Assembly: GCA_900103495.1 (NCBI GenBank)
Contig: FMWZ01000014.1
Span: 1 to 64,000, forward strand
Source of the DNA: Lachnospiraceae bacterium G11
Lineage (GTDB): Bacteria > Bacillota > Clostridia > Lachnospirales > Lachnospiraceae
Direction of reading: 5' to 3'
Length of the DNA stretch: 64,000 bases
Below the pieces are notes generated by a model. That model worked only from the letters and a program-made list of their open reading frames with translations. It was not told the DNA's origin and did no database searches. This document shows, in pieces, positions 5,640-14,596 of this stretch. A program made the translations under genes and the position numbers. Each line of letters opens with the position of its first letter. Position 1 is the first letter of the stretch.

Positions 5640-7337
5640 CTATACTTTTTGAGTATGGGTTTTTGCTCTCAATACCAGCGCCTCATAGGGGTACAGGATC
5701 AGCCCTGAATGAGGAAGAGTCAATATTTCCTCTGTATTTCGCTTATCCGCATAGTTGGTGACCATGAGCCTTGTCCTTACACCTCTGAAAACCTTCGGAA
5801 GAATAAAGGGAATACTCTCGCCCGCAAAGGAGCAGATTATTATGAAGGCCTCATTCCCGTATGTCCTTGTGTACATATATACGTAAGGGTTTGCCTTCTC
5901 ATATTCGTAATAATCTCCAAAAATCAATGTGTCATTGGACTGCCTTAGCTTAATGCACCGGCGATAGAAGTTGAGAATACTGTCCTTCTCACCTTCCTGC
6001 TTCTTAACATTTATCTCCTTATAATTGTTGTTAACGTAGAACCAGGGTTTTGCATCCGTAAAGCCCGCATTCTCACTGTCATCCCACTGCATGGGAGTTC
6101 TGGCCGAGTCACGGCTGGATACATGAATTCTTTTAAGCCTTGTTGCTTCGTCCTTATTTAAATTGTACTTGTTGTAATTATTCTTTGAAGAAATGTCAAC
6201 ATAATGGTCGATGGAGCGAAGCTTTATGTTGGTCATTCCGATTTCCTGTCCCTGATATATAAAGGGTGTGCCCTTAAGGAAAAGATAAGCCGCCGCGATA
6301 GCACAGCCACTCTCCCTGTGGAACTTTCTGCTTCCGTACCTGCTTACAACCCTGGGATGATCATGATTCTCCATATACAGAGAGTTCCAGGCCTTGTCAT
6401 TAAGCTTATCCTGCCATTTACTCAAGGCCTTCTTAAGCTTAATAAGTTTGAAGGGTCTGTGCATATACTCGGTAAACAGGCAATCCGCCATCATATGGTC
6501 AAAGGAAAACATCATGTCCATTGACTTGGTATCGCCGCTTAAATACTTAAGAGCCGAACGTGCCGTGGTCATGGGGCCTTCGCCTATCTGAACCGCACCG
6601 TACTCATCGCACACTTCCCTGAATTCCTTAAGATACTCGTGAATATGCGGCCCGTCTTTGTAATGCATCATGCTTCCGATTACGGGCAGAAAGCCAATGC
6701 CGTTAGGAAGGCCTTCCCTCTTTGAAATAAAGTTGATAACATCCTCTCTGAAACCATCAACACCCATATCCAGCCAAAAACGCAGTATCTTCTTTACTTC
6801 CTCCCTGACTTTAGGGTTGTCCATGTTGAGATCGGGCTGTTTTTTGGCGAAAAGATGCAGGTAGTACTGGCCCCGTTCCGGCACATACTCCCAGGCCTCA
6901 CCCTCAAATAAAGAATCCCAGTTATTAGGCTCATCTCGCCAAAGATAATAGTCGCTGTAGGGGTTGTCCTTCCCCTTTTTGCTCTCAATAAACCAGGGAT
7001 GCTCGTCGGAGGTATGGTTGATAACCAGGTCCATAATAACCTTCATGCCTAGCTCATGGGCCTTATCAAGCACCTTCTTAAACTGTTCCAGATCCCCGAA
7101 ATCCGGGTGAATGTTGCAATAATCCGAAATGTCATATCCAAAATCCGCATTGGGCGAAGGATACAACGGATTAAACCAGATGGCCGTGGCACCCAGAGAT
7201 TTGATGTACTCCAACTTGTCGTAAACACCGTACAAATCTCCTATACCGTCATGATTTCCATCCGCAAAACTCCTGACCCAAATCTGATAGAAAACCGCTG
7301 TCTTATACCACTCTCTCGAATCAATCCCAGAACTCAT
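5640..7337 (-). CDS. GH13 alpha-glucosidase (oligo-1,6-glucosidase-like)
   Basis: 565 residues, a cytosolic (beta/alpha)8 glycoside hydrolase. The usual GH13 triad is visible: nucleophile Asp199 in GFREDVIN, acid/base Glu253 in QIGEG, and Asp326 in ENHDHPR. The early blocks FNPLYPSP and DLVINHTSDEH are typical of alpha-glucosidases acting on isomaltose, sucrose or short malto-oligosaccharides. The ATG at 7337 fits AAAGGAG 10 nt upstream better than the TTG two codons earlier. It overlaps the glycosyltransferase stop by 17 nt, so the two are co-transcribed. Exact substrate is not decidable. Confidence 0.88.
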   Translation of the reverse strand: MSSGIDSREWYKTAVFYQIWVRSFADGNHDGIGDLYGVYDKLEYIKSLGATAIWFNPLYPSPNADFGYDISDYCNIHPDFGDLEQFKKVLDKAHELGMKVIMDLVINHTSDEHPWFIESKKGKDNPYSDYYLWRDEPNNWDSLFEGEAWEYVPERGQYYLHLFAKKQPDLNMDNPKVREEVKKILRFWLDMGVDGFREDVINFISKREGLPNGIGFLPVIGSMMHYKDGPHIHEYLKEFREVCDEYGAVQIGEGPMTTARSALKYLSGDTKSMDMMFSFDHMMADCLFTEYMHRPFKLIKLKKALSKWQDKLNDKAWNSLYMENHDHPRVVSRYGSRKFHRESGCAIAAAYLFLKGTPFIYQGQEIGMTNIKLRSIDHYVDISSKNNYNKYNLNKDEATRLKRIHVSSRDSARTPMQWDDSENAGFTDAKPWFYVNNNYKEINVKKQEGEKDSILNFYRRCIKLRQSNDTLIFGDYYEYEKANPYVYMYTRTYGNEAFIIICSFAGESIPFILPKVFRGVRTRLMVTNYADKRNTEEILTLPHSGLILYPYEALVLRAKTHTQKV

Positions 7338-8631
7338 TGTCAAAGCTCTCCTTTATTGTTTCTCTGATGGTTGCTCTCAAATCTTTAATTCGTCTGAATC
7401 CCTCAGCCAGATCCGCTGTTGCCTCAAATAAGAAGTCTGTTGGAACGTGTTTCCTGCCGGGAAGGGCTCCATCTTTGCTCATCTCTATTAACTCGCCATA
7501 TCTTCTGTGGGCGCACCTTACCGCATCCTCCCAGGAGATGTAAATTTCATTCATGGCGTTCTCGCCGACCTGCTTAACCCTTGCAAGATCCCTGCACACA
7601 TCCTTAAGAAGGGCTGCCATGGCCTCCGGATTCTCATCAATCACATATCCGTTTCGGCCGTGGGTTATTCCTTCCGCTGCGCAGGAATTCTTTATAAGCA
7701 CTGACGCCAGGCCACAGGCCGCAGCCTCTCTCACCACAATTCCGTTGGTATCATATGTTGAAGGAAAAAGGAAAAGATCTCCTCTGGTGTTTATGGCCCT
7801 GAGCGCTTCCCTATCTCTTATAGGCCCTGTGAAAATCACCTTTCTCTCCAAACCAAGCTCAATCACCCTATCCTTAAGCTCGTCTTCATCAGGACCGCCG
7901 CCCACAAGAAGCATCCTGAAATCCATACCCTCGTTATCAAGTATCTTAAGCGCGTCCAAAATGAGGGGAATGCCTTTATATTTCACAAGTCTGCCAACGA
8001 ATAAAAATACCGGCACACCTTTAGGCAAATCATAATCGGAAGTTACTTTCGCCACTGCCTCATCACTTGCCTTGCCTCTGGCAAAATCAACGCCGTTGTT
8101 CATAACCCGGTAGTCACCTTCAAATCCAAGGGACCTAAGGTTCTCTCCAGCCCCTTTGGAAACCACCCACACTTCATCGCAGGCCGAAATGTTCTGAACC
8201 ATGGCTCTTATGGTTTCTTTCTTAAGTAAGCCTTCTCCCACAGCCCTCTCAATATCAATGTCAAACTTGGTATGATAGGTAAAAACCACAGGTGCTCCTG
8301 TTTCGTACTGAAGTACCCTTGCCATAAGTGTAGATGCTGCAGGGCAATGGGTATGGATAATATCCGGCGCCTCATCCGCAATCTCATTAATCTCTCTTAT
8401 GGCCAAAGAGTTGCCTGTCCTGTATCCTGCCACAATCTTGGTGGTATCTATACTTGGATAAGGTATAACCTTATAAGGATACCCCGTGTAATCCACATCC
8501 GGATATTTCGGAGTACCCACAACCACTTTTTCATTCAGTTCTTCCGTCAGTACTCTCCCGTAGTTCATGACAACATTTGCCACCCCATCAATCACCGGCG
8601 GGAAAGAATCATTCAATAAACATATATTCAT
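7321..8631 (-). CDS. GT4-family glycosyltransferase
   Basis: 436 residues. The N-terminal MNICLLNDSFPPVIDGVA and the C-terminal donor-binding region (LFVGRLVKYKGI, then the E-x7-E-like NGIVVREAAACGL) are typical of retaining GT4 enzymes such as diacylglycerol or mannosyl glucosyltransferases. The start at 8631 is chosen because homology-like sequence begins there; a TTG 17 codons upstream would lie inside the terminator of the preceding gene. No Shine-Dalgarno is present and a TATAAT ends 6 nt before the ATG, implying a leaderless message. Probable role in glycolipid or exopolysaccharide synthesis; the co-encoded alpha-glucosidase may act on related glucosides. Confidence 0.85.
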   Translation of the reverse strand: MNICLLNDSFPPVIDGVANVVMNYGRVLTEELNEKVVVGTPKYPDVDYTGYPYKVIPYPSIDTTKIVAGYRTGNSLAIREINEIADEAPDIIHTHCPAASTLMARVLQYETGAPVVFTYHTKFDIDIERAVGEGLLKKETIRAMVQNISACDEVWVVSKGAGENLRSLGFEGDYRVMNNGVDFARGKASDEAVAKVTSDYDLPKGVPVFLFVGRLVKYKGIPLILDALKILDNEGMDFRMLLVGGGPDEDELKDRVIELGLERKVIFTGPIRDREALRAINTRGDLFLFPSTYDTNGIVVREAAACGLASVLIKNSCAAEGITHGRNGYVIDENPEAMAALLKDVCRDLARVKQVGENAMNEIYISWEDAVRCAHRRYGELIEMSKDGALPGRKHVPTDFLFEATADLAEGFRRIKDLRATIRETIKESFDNEFWD

Positions 8632-8637
8632 AAGAGA

Positions 8638-8643
8638 ATTATA
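8638..8643 (-). promoter_or_regulatory. -10 hexamer immediately upstream of a leaderless start
   Basis: TATAAT on the minus strand with only TCTCTT before the ATG at 8631. Initiation the usual 6-7 nt downstream would put the first RNA base at or next to the A of the ATG. A good -35 is not visible, since the upstream 17 bp are the T-run and end of the tpiA terminator. Confidence 0.5.
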
Positions 8644-8656
8644 CCACTTTGAACAC

Positions 8657-8692
8657 AAAAAAGAGCTCGATTGGAAATCCAATCGAGCTCTT
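8657..8692 (-). terminator. Intrinsic terminator of the gap-pgk-tpi cluster
   Basis: GAGCTCGATTGG (8663-8674), loop AAAT, CCAATCGAGCTC (8679-8690): a 12-bp perfect stem, 14 with flanking pairs, followed on the minus strand by TTTTTT. It separates tpiA from the glycosyltransferase gene. Confidence 0.9.
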
Positions 8693-8706
8693 CAATATAC
8701 TTCAAA

Positions 8707-9453
8707 TTAAGCGTTAACGATCTGACCGAAATCAGGCTTAAGGCTTGCACCTCCGATGAGGCCACCGTCGATGTTATCCTTGGAAAGGAGTTCCTTAGCG
8801 TTACCTGCGTTCATTGATCCGCCGTACTGGATACGAACAGCCTCAGCTGTAGCACCGTCATAAAGCTTAGCAATGAGCTCACGGATAAGCTTACATACTT
8901 CTTCAGCCTGGTCAGCTGTAGCTGTCTCGCCTGTACCGATAGCCCAGATAGGCTCGTAAGCGATAACAAGGTTCTTAACCTGATCAGCTGTTACGCCGTC
9001 AAGATCCCATGTGATCTGTCTTGTGATCCACTCTTTGTAAGTTCCTGCCTTACGAAGTGCAAGAGACTCACCACAGCAAAGGATGGGCTTTAAGCCTGCA
9101 GCAAATGCTTTCTTAACCTTTGCGTTGATAAGAACATCGTTCTCACCGAAGATATCTCTTCTCTCTGAGTGACCGATGATGATGTACTCAACACCTGCAT
9201 CCTTAAGCATGGGAGCAGAAATCTCACCTGTGAATGCACCCTTATCCTCAATGTAGAAGTTCTCAGCACCAACCTTAACGTTTGTGCCCTTAACAGCCTC
9301 TACTACAGGAACGATATCGATAGCAGGTACGCAGTAAACTACGTCAACTGCATCATTCTTAACAAGATCTTTTAATTCTGCACAAAGTGCAACAGCCTCG
9401 CTGGGAGTCTTGTTCATCTTCCAGTTGCCGGCAATAATTCTTCTTCTAGCCAT
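8707..9453 (-). CDS. tpiA: Triosephosphate isomerase
   Basis: 248 residues, full length for the family. The N-terminal GNWKMNK holds the substrate-binding Asn and Lys, GHSERR holds the catalytic His, and [11 protein letters not shown] holds the catalytic Glu on loop 6. It interconverts dihydroxyacetone phosphate and glyceraldehyde 3-phosphate in cytosolic glycolysis. It lies 11 nt after pgk with an AAGGAG ribosome binding site, and a strong terminator follows it. Confidence 0.98.
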   Translation of the reverse strand: MARRRIIAGNWKMNKTPSEAVALCAELKDLVKNDAVDVVYCVPAIDIVPVVEAVKGTNVKVGAENFYIEDKGAFTGEISAPMLKDAGVEYIIIGHSERRDIFGENDVLINAKVKKAFAAGLKPILCCGESLALRKAGTYKEWITRQITWDLDGVTADQVKNLVIAYEPIWAIGTGETATADQAEEVCKLIRELIAKLYDGATAEAVRIQYGGSMNAGNAKELLSKDNIDGGLIGGASLKPDFGQIVNA

Positions 9454-9464
9454 TTTTAATCTCC

Positions 9465-10697
9465 TTATTTGTCGTCAGCAGCATATACACCAGGTAATTC
9501 CTTACCCTCAAGGAACTCAAGGGAAGCTCCACCACCTGTTGAAATGTGGCTCATCTTGTCAGCGAAACCAAGCTGGTTACAAGCTGCAGCGGAGTCACCA
9601 CCACCGATGATTGTTGTAGCATCTGTCTCAGCAAGAGCCTTAGCTACTGCAATTGTACCCTTAGCAAGTGTAGGGTTCTCGAATACGCCCATAGGTCCGT
9701 TCCAAACAACAGTCTTAGCAGCCTTAACAGCATCTGCGAAGAGAGCCTGTGTCTTGGTTCCGATATCAAGACCCTCCATATCAGCAGGAATCTTGTCAGC
9801 ATCTACAACACTGACTTCGATAGGTCCGTCGATGGGATCAGGGAATGCTTTAGCAACGGTTGTATCGATGGGAAGAAGTAACTTCTTGCCAAGCTTCTCA
9901 GCCTTAGCCATCATTTCCTTACAGTAGTCAATCTTCTCAAGGTCAACAAGAGAGTTACCTACTTCATATCCTTTAGCCTTTAAGAAGGTGAATGCCATAC
10001 CACCACCAATGATGAGGGTATCAGCCTTCTCAAGAAGGTTATCAATAACGTTAAGCTTATCAGCTACCTTAGCACCACCAAGGATTGCAACGAAAGGACG
10101 AACAGGATTCTCAACGGCATTGCCGAGGAAATTAATCTCTTTCTGCATAAGGTATCCAACTGCGTTTACGCCACCTTTTTCAGAGATGTACTTGGTAACA
10201 ACTGCAACAGAAGCATGTGCTCTGTGAGCTGAACCGAATGCATCACATACATAGTCATCAGCAAGATCAGCAAGCTCTTTTGCAAAAGCTTCGCCGGCCT
10301 TCTGGGGCTTTGTCTCCTCTTCCATACGGAAACGTGTATTCTGAAGAAGAACTACGTCGCCGGGCTGCATAGCAGCAACTGCCTTTGTAGCTTCCTCACC
10401 TGTTACATGATAATCTGAAACGAATTTAACTTCCTTGCCGAGCTTCTCGGAAAGTCTCTTAGCAACGGGTGCAAGTGACTCCTTCTCGTTAGGTCCTTCT
10501 TTAACTTTACCAAGGTGAGAGCAAAGAATAACCTTTCCGCCGTCAGCGATTAATTTCTTGATTGTGGGAAGAGCTGCAACGATACGTGTATCGTCGGTGA
10601 TCTCTCCATTCTTCAAAGGTACGTTAAAGTCGCAACGAACTAAAACTCTTTTACCTGCTGCACTAAAATCATCAACTGTCTTTTTGTTAAGTGCCAT
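9465..10697 (-). CDS. pgk: Phosphoglycerate kinase
   Basis: 410 residues. The N-terminal signature [13 protein letters not shown] and the C-terminal nucleotide-binding loop GGGDSAAA are both present. It transfers phosphate from 1,3-bisphosphoglycerate to ADP in glycolysis. It is preceded by CGGAGG and by a terminator-like hairpin after gap, so pgk-tpiA expression probably depends on partial read-through from the gap promoter or on its own weak promoter. Confidence 0.98.
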   Translation of the reverse strand: MALNKKTVDDFSAAGKRVLVRCDFNVPLKNGEITDDTRIVAALPTIKKLIADGGKVILCSHLGKVKEGPNEKESLAPVAKRLSEKLGKEVKFVSDYHVTGEEATKAVAAMQPGDVVLLQNTRFRMEEETKPQKAGEAFAKELADLADDYVCDAFGSAHRAHASVAVVTKYISEKGGVNAVGYLMQKEINFLGNAVENPVRPFVAILGGAKVADKLNVIDNLLEKADTLIIGGGMAFTFLKAKGYEVGNSLVDLEKIDYCKEMMAKAEKLGKKLLLPIDTTVAKAFPDPIDGPIEVSVVDADKIPADMEGLDIGTKTQALFADAVKAAKTVVWNGPMGVFENPTLAKGTIAVAKALAETDATTIIGGGDSAAACNQLGFADKMSHISTGGGASLEFLEGKELPGVYAADDK

Positions 10698-10721
10698 TTT
10701 GTTTTCCTCCGTTATATTTTG

Positions 10722-10757
10722 TAAAAAATAAGGGTCCGGCCCAAACGACCGGACCCT
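10722..10757 (-). terminator. Intrinsic terminator between gap and pgk
   Basis: AGGGTCCGG (10731-10739) pairs with CCGGACCCT (10749-10757); the minus-strand tail is TTATTTTTTAC. A leaky terminator here would give more gap than pgk/tpi message, as is common in this operon. Confidence 0.75.
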
Positions 10758-10784
10758 AAATTAGGCCTTAGAATAAACTAACTA

Positions 10785-11786
10785 TTAGTTTAACTCAGCG
10801 AAGTACTTGATTGTACGAACCATCTGGCTTGTGTATGAGTTCTCGTTGTCATACCATGAAACAACCTGTACAAGATTGTCCTCACCAACCATGGTCTGAG
10901 TAGCATCAAAGATTGAACCATATGTTGATCCAACGATATCAGAAGAAACGATCTCTTCCTCGTTGTAACCGAATGACTCAGTTGCTGCTGCCTTCATAGC
11001 TGCGTTGATTTCTTCCTTGGTAACGCTCTTCTCAACAGTTGCTACAAGGATTGTTGTAGAACCTGTAGGAGTAGGAACACGCTGTGCGGAACCGATGAGC
11101 TTACCGTTTAACTCAGGGATAACAAGGCCGATTGCCTTAGCTGCACCTGTTGAGTTGGGAACGATGTTGATAGCACCTGCACGAGATCTTCTGAGGTCAC
11201 CCTTTCTCTGAGGACCATCAAGGATCATCTGATCACCTGTGTAAGCGTGGATTGTGCTCATGATACCTGACTTGATGCCAGCGAGATCGTTAAGAGCCTT
11301 AGCCATAGGAGCAAGGCAGTTTGTTGTACAAGAAGCTGCAGAAATGATCTTGTCATCCTTTGTAAGAGTCTTGTGGTTTACATTGTAAACGATTGTAGGA
11401 AGATCGTTACCTGCAGGAGCAGAAATAACTACCTTCTTAGCACCGGCATTGATGTGTGCCTGTGCCTTTTCCTTAGATGTATAGAAACCTGAACACTCGA
11501 GAACAACGTCTACGTCAAGCTCCTTCCAAGGACAGTTATTAGCATCGGGCTCTTTGTAGATCTTAAGGGTCTTACCGCAAACAGTGATTGAATCCTCACC
11601 TGCTGTAACCTGATCTGCATAAGCGTACTTACCCTGTGAAGAGTCATACTTAAGAAGATGAGCTAACATCTTGGGGGATGTTAAATCGTTGATTGCTACA
11701 ACCTCATATCCTTCTGCACCAAACATCTGTCTGAATGCAAGACGACCGATACGGCCGAAACCATTAATTGCTACTTTAACTGCCAT
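10785..11786 (-). CDS. gap: Glyceraldehyde-3-phosphate dehydrogenase, type I
   Basis: 333 residues. The NAD-binding N-terminus [13 protein letters not shown] and the active-site segment [12 protein letters not shown] with the catalytic Cys near residue 151 are clear. It oxidises glyceraldehyde 3-phosphate to 1,3-bisphosphoglycerate. TTAGGAGG lies just upstream of the ATG, and a near-consensus promoter sits about 90 bp upstream. First gene of the lower-glycolysis cluster. Confidence 0.98.
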   Translation of the reverse strand: MAVKVAINGFGRIGRLAFRQMFGAEGYEVVAINDLTSPKMLAHLLKYDSSQGKYAYADQVTAGEDSITVCGKTLKIYKEPDANNCPWKELDVDVVLECSGFYTSKEKAQAHINAGAKKVVISAPAGNDLPTIVYNVNHKTLTKDDKIISAASCTTNCLAPMAKALNDLAGIKSGIMSTIHAYTGDQMILDGPQRKGDLRRSRAGAINIVPNSTGAAKAIGLVIPELNGKLIGSAQRVPTPTGSTTILVATVEKSVTKEEINAAMKAAATESFGYNEEEIVSSDIVGSTYGSIFDATQTMVGEDNLVQVVSWYDNENSYTSQMVRTIKYFAELN

Positions 11787-11872
11787 TTTAGATTCCTCCT
11801 AAAATATAATTGAGTATTTATTTTTTTTACCAAGCCATGCATACGGATTGATAAAATTTTGTCAGCACCAAT

Positions 11873-11901
11873 ATTCTACATAATTTCATATGCAAAATCA
11901 A
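11873..11901 (-). promoter_or_regulatory. Promoter of gap
   Basis: TTGATT (11901-11896), 17-bp spacer, TAGAAT (11878-11873) on the minus strand, giving an approximately 80-nt 5' leader before gap. Confidence 0.65.
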
Positions 11902-11940
11902 GCAGAAAATGTTAAATTTCTCGAAAAAGCATAAGCATCT

Positions 11941-12579
11941 CTATGAAACCAGTTCATCAGGTCGTGCACCCAACGCCTCAGCCAAAGCCTTAACAATATT
12001 AATCTGTGCATGTGTTATATCGCTCTGACCTTGCTCATACAACTGTATCATACGTAGAGATACACCGGATTTCTCACTCAATTGCCTCTGCGTCATTTCA
12101 CAATATGTCCTTAGGCGTTTAAGCGTGGATTCCGTGTGCTGATTATGCAACTCAAGATATCCGTCAAAGTCATCAAATGCTTTTGTTTCGTCTGCCTCGT
12201 GCAGAATATATCTGCTTCGTATGTATGAATACGACAGCCCCTTATCATATATGATTTTGAAAGGAACTCCCTTATACCACTGGTATCTAGCCAGTATCCA
12301 GCCACACCAATACTCCGGGCTTTTATCAACCTGAGAATAATCGCAAATGGTAATCCGTTTTCTAAAAATCTCATCTATCACAGCTGCAGCCATTTCAGCC
12401 CCGGAGCAGCCGGCTATATATTTGGGGTTTCCACAGCCAAATTCTCGTCCAATTTCGGAACGTGTGAAGAAATAGAGAGCATCTTCCCCACTATGTTTTT
12501 GGACATTCACCATATAGTCAATATATCCCCCCAGAATTTCGGAAGCATCGTCAATGTATGATTCGTTGTAAGCGTTCAT
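11941..12579 (-). CDS. HTH (XRE-type) protein paired with DUF3990 gene, probable antitoxin
   Basis: 212 residues. The C-terminal 65 residues form a clear XRE/Cro-type helix-turn-helix (LRTYCEMTQRQLSEKSGVS, then MIQLYEQG). The N-terminal half has no recognised name but resembles small DUF3791-like proteins in the stretch around DYMVNVQKHSGEDALYFF. The ATG at 12579 has GGAGG 7 nt upstream; the alternative two codons earlier is too close to it. It overlaps the DUF3990 gene by 29 nt. Toxin first, DNA-binding partner second, plus a palindromic operator upstream of both, fits an autoregulated toxin-antitoxin pair; antitoxin function is inferred. Confidence 0.65.
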   Translation of the reverse strand: MNAYNESYIDDASEILGGYIDYMVNVQKHSGEDALYFFTRSEIGREFGCGNPKYIAGCSGAEMAAAVIDEIFRKRITICDYSQVDKSPEYWCGWILARYQWYKGVPFKIIYDKGLSYSYIRSRYILHEADETKAFDDFDGYLELHNQHTESTLKRLRTYCEMTQRQLSEKSGVSLRMIQLYEQGQSDITHAQINIVKALAEALGARPDELVS

Positions 12580-13249
12580 CGTCATTCCTCCATCCTTCCC
12601 TTAGAATATCAATCATGAAATGGCCATCTAATGGTTCTGTGCGTAATGCAAAGTATGAAGATCTGGCTTCATCATCTCTCATTTTTCTCTTTGGAAGATA
12701 GATTTCACTGCTTGCAGGTTTCCACCCCTCAAAAGAAATACTTTCGAAGGCTTTCTCACTCATTAATACATACTGTTCCCCCAAGTTTCCAAGGTTCATA
12801 GCCGCACTTAATTTCTCAATGGTAATTACATTGTTTAGGAAGTCATTTGCAAAAGAAAAATATGAGTCATCCGCTCTGTAACCACGAATCACATCAAAAC
12901 CGTTGTATTCCGGGAGAAAATTTTCAAGTACATATCTCTTCGCCCCCTCGGCAATATCCGATTTCATTCTGAACGTTCTGTTTACTAATAGGATTGCAAG
13001 CCAGTTAAGAATGTTGTAATTTCCGTCTCCCAGATTTAAAACAGCCAAACCTTTCTCCGAGATGGTATATATGTTAGCATAACCATCTTGTCCACTTCCC
13101 ACTGCCCACTCTTTTGCCAGTTCCGGAGAAAAAGTGCAATAAAATCCCTGACCATAATCATTATTTATCTTCCCCGCTCCCAAAGACGGTTTCTCAATTA
13201 TGTTGGGAGAACCATGATATATTGTTAACTTCTTAATATCTTTATTCAT
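12551..13249 (-). CDS. DUF3990-family protein, putative ADP-ribosyltransferase-fold toxin
   Basis: 232 residues. The N-terminus has TIYHGSPNIIEKPSLGAGK and then DYGQGFYCT (31-39), the pattern of DUF3990, a family thought to share the ADP-ribosyltransferase fold and often found beside small antitoxin-like genes. The gene has no Shine-Dalgarno; a TACAAT ends 6 nt before the ATG, so the message is probably leaderless. A TTGTATCG/CGATACAA palindrome overlaps the promoter. Its overlap with the HTH gene and this operator suggest a toxin kept under tight repression. Enzymatic activity is not shown by the sequence alone. Confidence 0.65.
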   Translation of the reverse strand: MNKDIKKLTIYHGSPNIIEKPSLGAGKINNDYGQGFYCTFSPELAKEWAVGSGQDGYANIYTISEKGLAVLNLGDGNYNILNWLAILLVNRTFRMKSDIAEGAKRYVLENFLPEYNGFDVIRGYRADDSYFSFANDFLNNVITIEKLSAAMNLGNLGEQYVLMSEKAFESISFEGWKPASSEIYLPKRKMRDDEARSSYFALRTEPLDGHFMIDILREGWRNDDERLQRIIH

Positions 13250-13255
13250 AACTAT

Positions 13256-13285
13256 ATTGTATCGCTAGGGCGATACAAAAGTCAA
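13256..13285 (-). promoter_or_regulatory. Promoter with embedded palindromic operator for the DUF3990/HTH pair
   Basis: TTGACT (13285-13280), 18-bp spacer, TACAAT (13261-13256). The spacer and -10 are covered by TTGTATCG (13257-13264)-CTAGGG-CGATACAA (13271-13278), 8-bp perfect arms. A dimeric repressor bound there would block RNA polymerase; the HTH partner is the natural candidate. Confidence 0.7.
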
Positions 13286-13386
13286 CTATTCTTCTCTTCA
13301 ACACTCTTTCGCAGCTCAGAAATAGTCTTCACCAGAAAATCAGGAGGGACAATATTAAGGAAGTCTTAATAATCTTATATAAAGAA

Positions 13387-13416
13387 AGCAGGCATATCGT
13401 TTCCGGTATGCCTGCT
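13387..13416 (-). terminator. Probable terminator downstream of the Fic gene
   Basis: AGCAGGCATA (13387-13396) and TATGCCTGCT (13407-13416), a perfect 10-bp stem with a 10-nt loop. The minus-strand tail TTTCTTTATATAAG is U-rich but interrupted, so termination strength is uncertain. The rest of 13286-13512 shows no convincing gene. Confidence 0.5.
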
Positions 13417-13442
13417 CTACTACATTTTATCCTTAAAGGGCG

Positions 13443-13520
13443 TTATGGAAGCAAACCTTTTTCAACCAGTTCATAATAGTAAGGAAGTTTAAGTTCTCCC
13501 TTACCCAAAAGCTTAATCAA
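13443..13520 (-). other. 25-codon open frame after fic, possible gene remnant
   Basis: A frame overlapping the fic stop encodes 25 residues ending GELKLPYYYELVEKGLLP before TAA at 13443-13445. The composition looks protein-like, but there is only a TTG start and no ribosome binding site. It may be the tail of a lost gene, or of fic itself before a frameshift, since it continues directly in another frame. Kept only as a note. Confidence 0.2.
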
Positions 13521-14580
13521 TTACTGCATCAGCTCTTGCATATAGCGTTTTTCTGCCTGCGCCAAGTCTAACTAATGTACCATCATCAACAAGCTTCTTT
13601 AACGCTGATTCTACAGAAGAACTACCTAGGCTTGGACAGCCTATAAGCACTTCCTGTTTTGAAAACTTACCAATACGCTCACTTACATAAGCTTTCACAA
13701 TGTCATATGACGTACTCTTTGCTCCAGCCGCATGAGCAATAGATACTCTTGCTTCAAATTCCTTGTAACATGAAAGTATAATACTCAACATATACTTGAT
13801 AAATGGCTTAGGGTCATTTATTCCCTCGTGCCATCCTTGGTCTGCCTTTTGAAGCGCATCATAGTACGCTTCCTTTGTATCAGCTATAGCTTTCTCAATA
13901 CTGATATACTGCCCAACCATGTATCCGCTACGATATAACAACAGCAGTGTTAATAGTCTGCTCATACGTCCATTGCCGTCATTAAAAGGATGAATACACA
14001 AAAAATCTAGTAGGAAACATGGTATTAAGATGAGCTCATCAACAAGTTCTTTATCCAATGCTTCTTGATATTTGTCACAAATAGCCTCGATAGCAGGTGG
14101 TGTTTCATATGGCTCTAATGGCTTAAACAATACAACCTTTTCACCTGATTCCAATACCATGTCTATTTCATTTGGGGTTGTCTTATATTGTCCCCCATAA
14201 GAAAGATTTGTGAACTTAAGCAAATCTCGATGCATTTGAAGAATATAATTACTTCGCACTGGCAAGACATCATAATTCTCATGCACAAGGTTAAGCACAT
14301 TTCGATAGCCGACGATTTCTTCCTCATCCCTGTTCTTGGGAGTAGTTTTATCTGCTACAAGCTGCTTCAATCTGGCATTCGTAGTTATGATACCTTCAAT
14401 CCTGTTGGATGCTTCTGTACTCTGTATTTTTGCAATTTCAATAAGTCTATTAAGCTCCACAGGTTTCTGCCGTAGAAAAAGTTCCTGTTTTCCCTTATAC
14501 TCGTGAATCTTTGATATATACGACATTATCTCGTTATCCCAAGTTCTATCTGCAAGATAAGAATAATCAAATTTTCGCAA
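13513..14580 (-). CDS. Fic-domain protein, class II, with C-terminal winged helix
   Basis: 355 residues. The catalytic Fic loop is canonical: HPFNDGNGRMSR (197-208). The N-terminal inhibitory-helix motif S58-x3-E62-G63 (SNRIEG) marks a class II, self-inhibited enzyme that usually transfers AMP to a target. The last 60 or so residues (SKQEVLIGCPSLGSSSVESALKKL) look like a winged helix, common in stand-alone Fic proteins of Firmicutes. Start is TTG at 14580 behind AAAGGAG. The promoter region is packed with TTGGGAG half-sites, and the winged helix could bind them for self-control. The target protein is unknown. Confidence 0.85.
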   Translation of the reverse strand: MRKFDYSYLADRTWDNEIMSYISKIHEYKGKQELFLRQKPVELNRLIEIAKIQSTEASNRIEGIITTNARLKQLVADKTTPKNRDEEEIVGYRNVLNLVHENYDVLPVRSNYILQMHRDLLKFTNLSYGGQYKTTPNEIDMVLESGEKVVLFKPLEPYETPPAIEAICDKYQEALDKELVDELILIPCFLLDFLCIHPFNDGNGRMSRLLTLLLLYRSGYMVGQYISIEKAIADTKEAYYDALQKADQGWHEGINDPKPFIKYMLSIILSCYKEFEARVSIAHAAGAKSTSYDIVKAYVSERIGKFSKQEVLIGCPSLGSSSVESALKKLVDDGTLVRLGAGRKTLYARADAVID

Positions 14581-14596
14581 TGATAAGTTCTCCTTT

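Noticed and set aside
8632-8682. Upstream TTG start for the glycosyltransferase
   Set aside because: It would place the first 17 codons in the loop and T-run of the tpiA terminator and lacks a ribosome binding site. The ATG at 8631 begins directly with the conserved fold.
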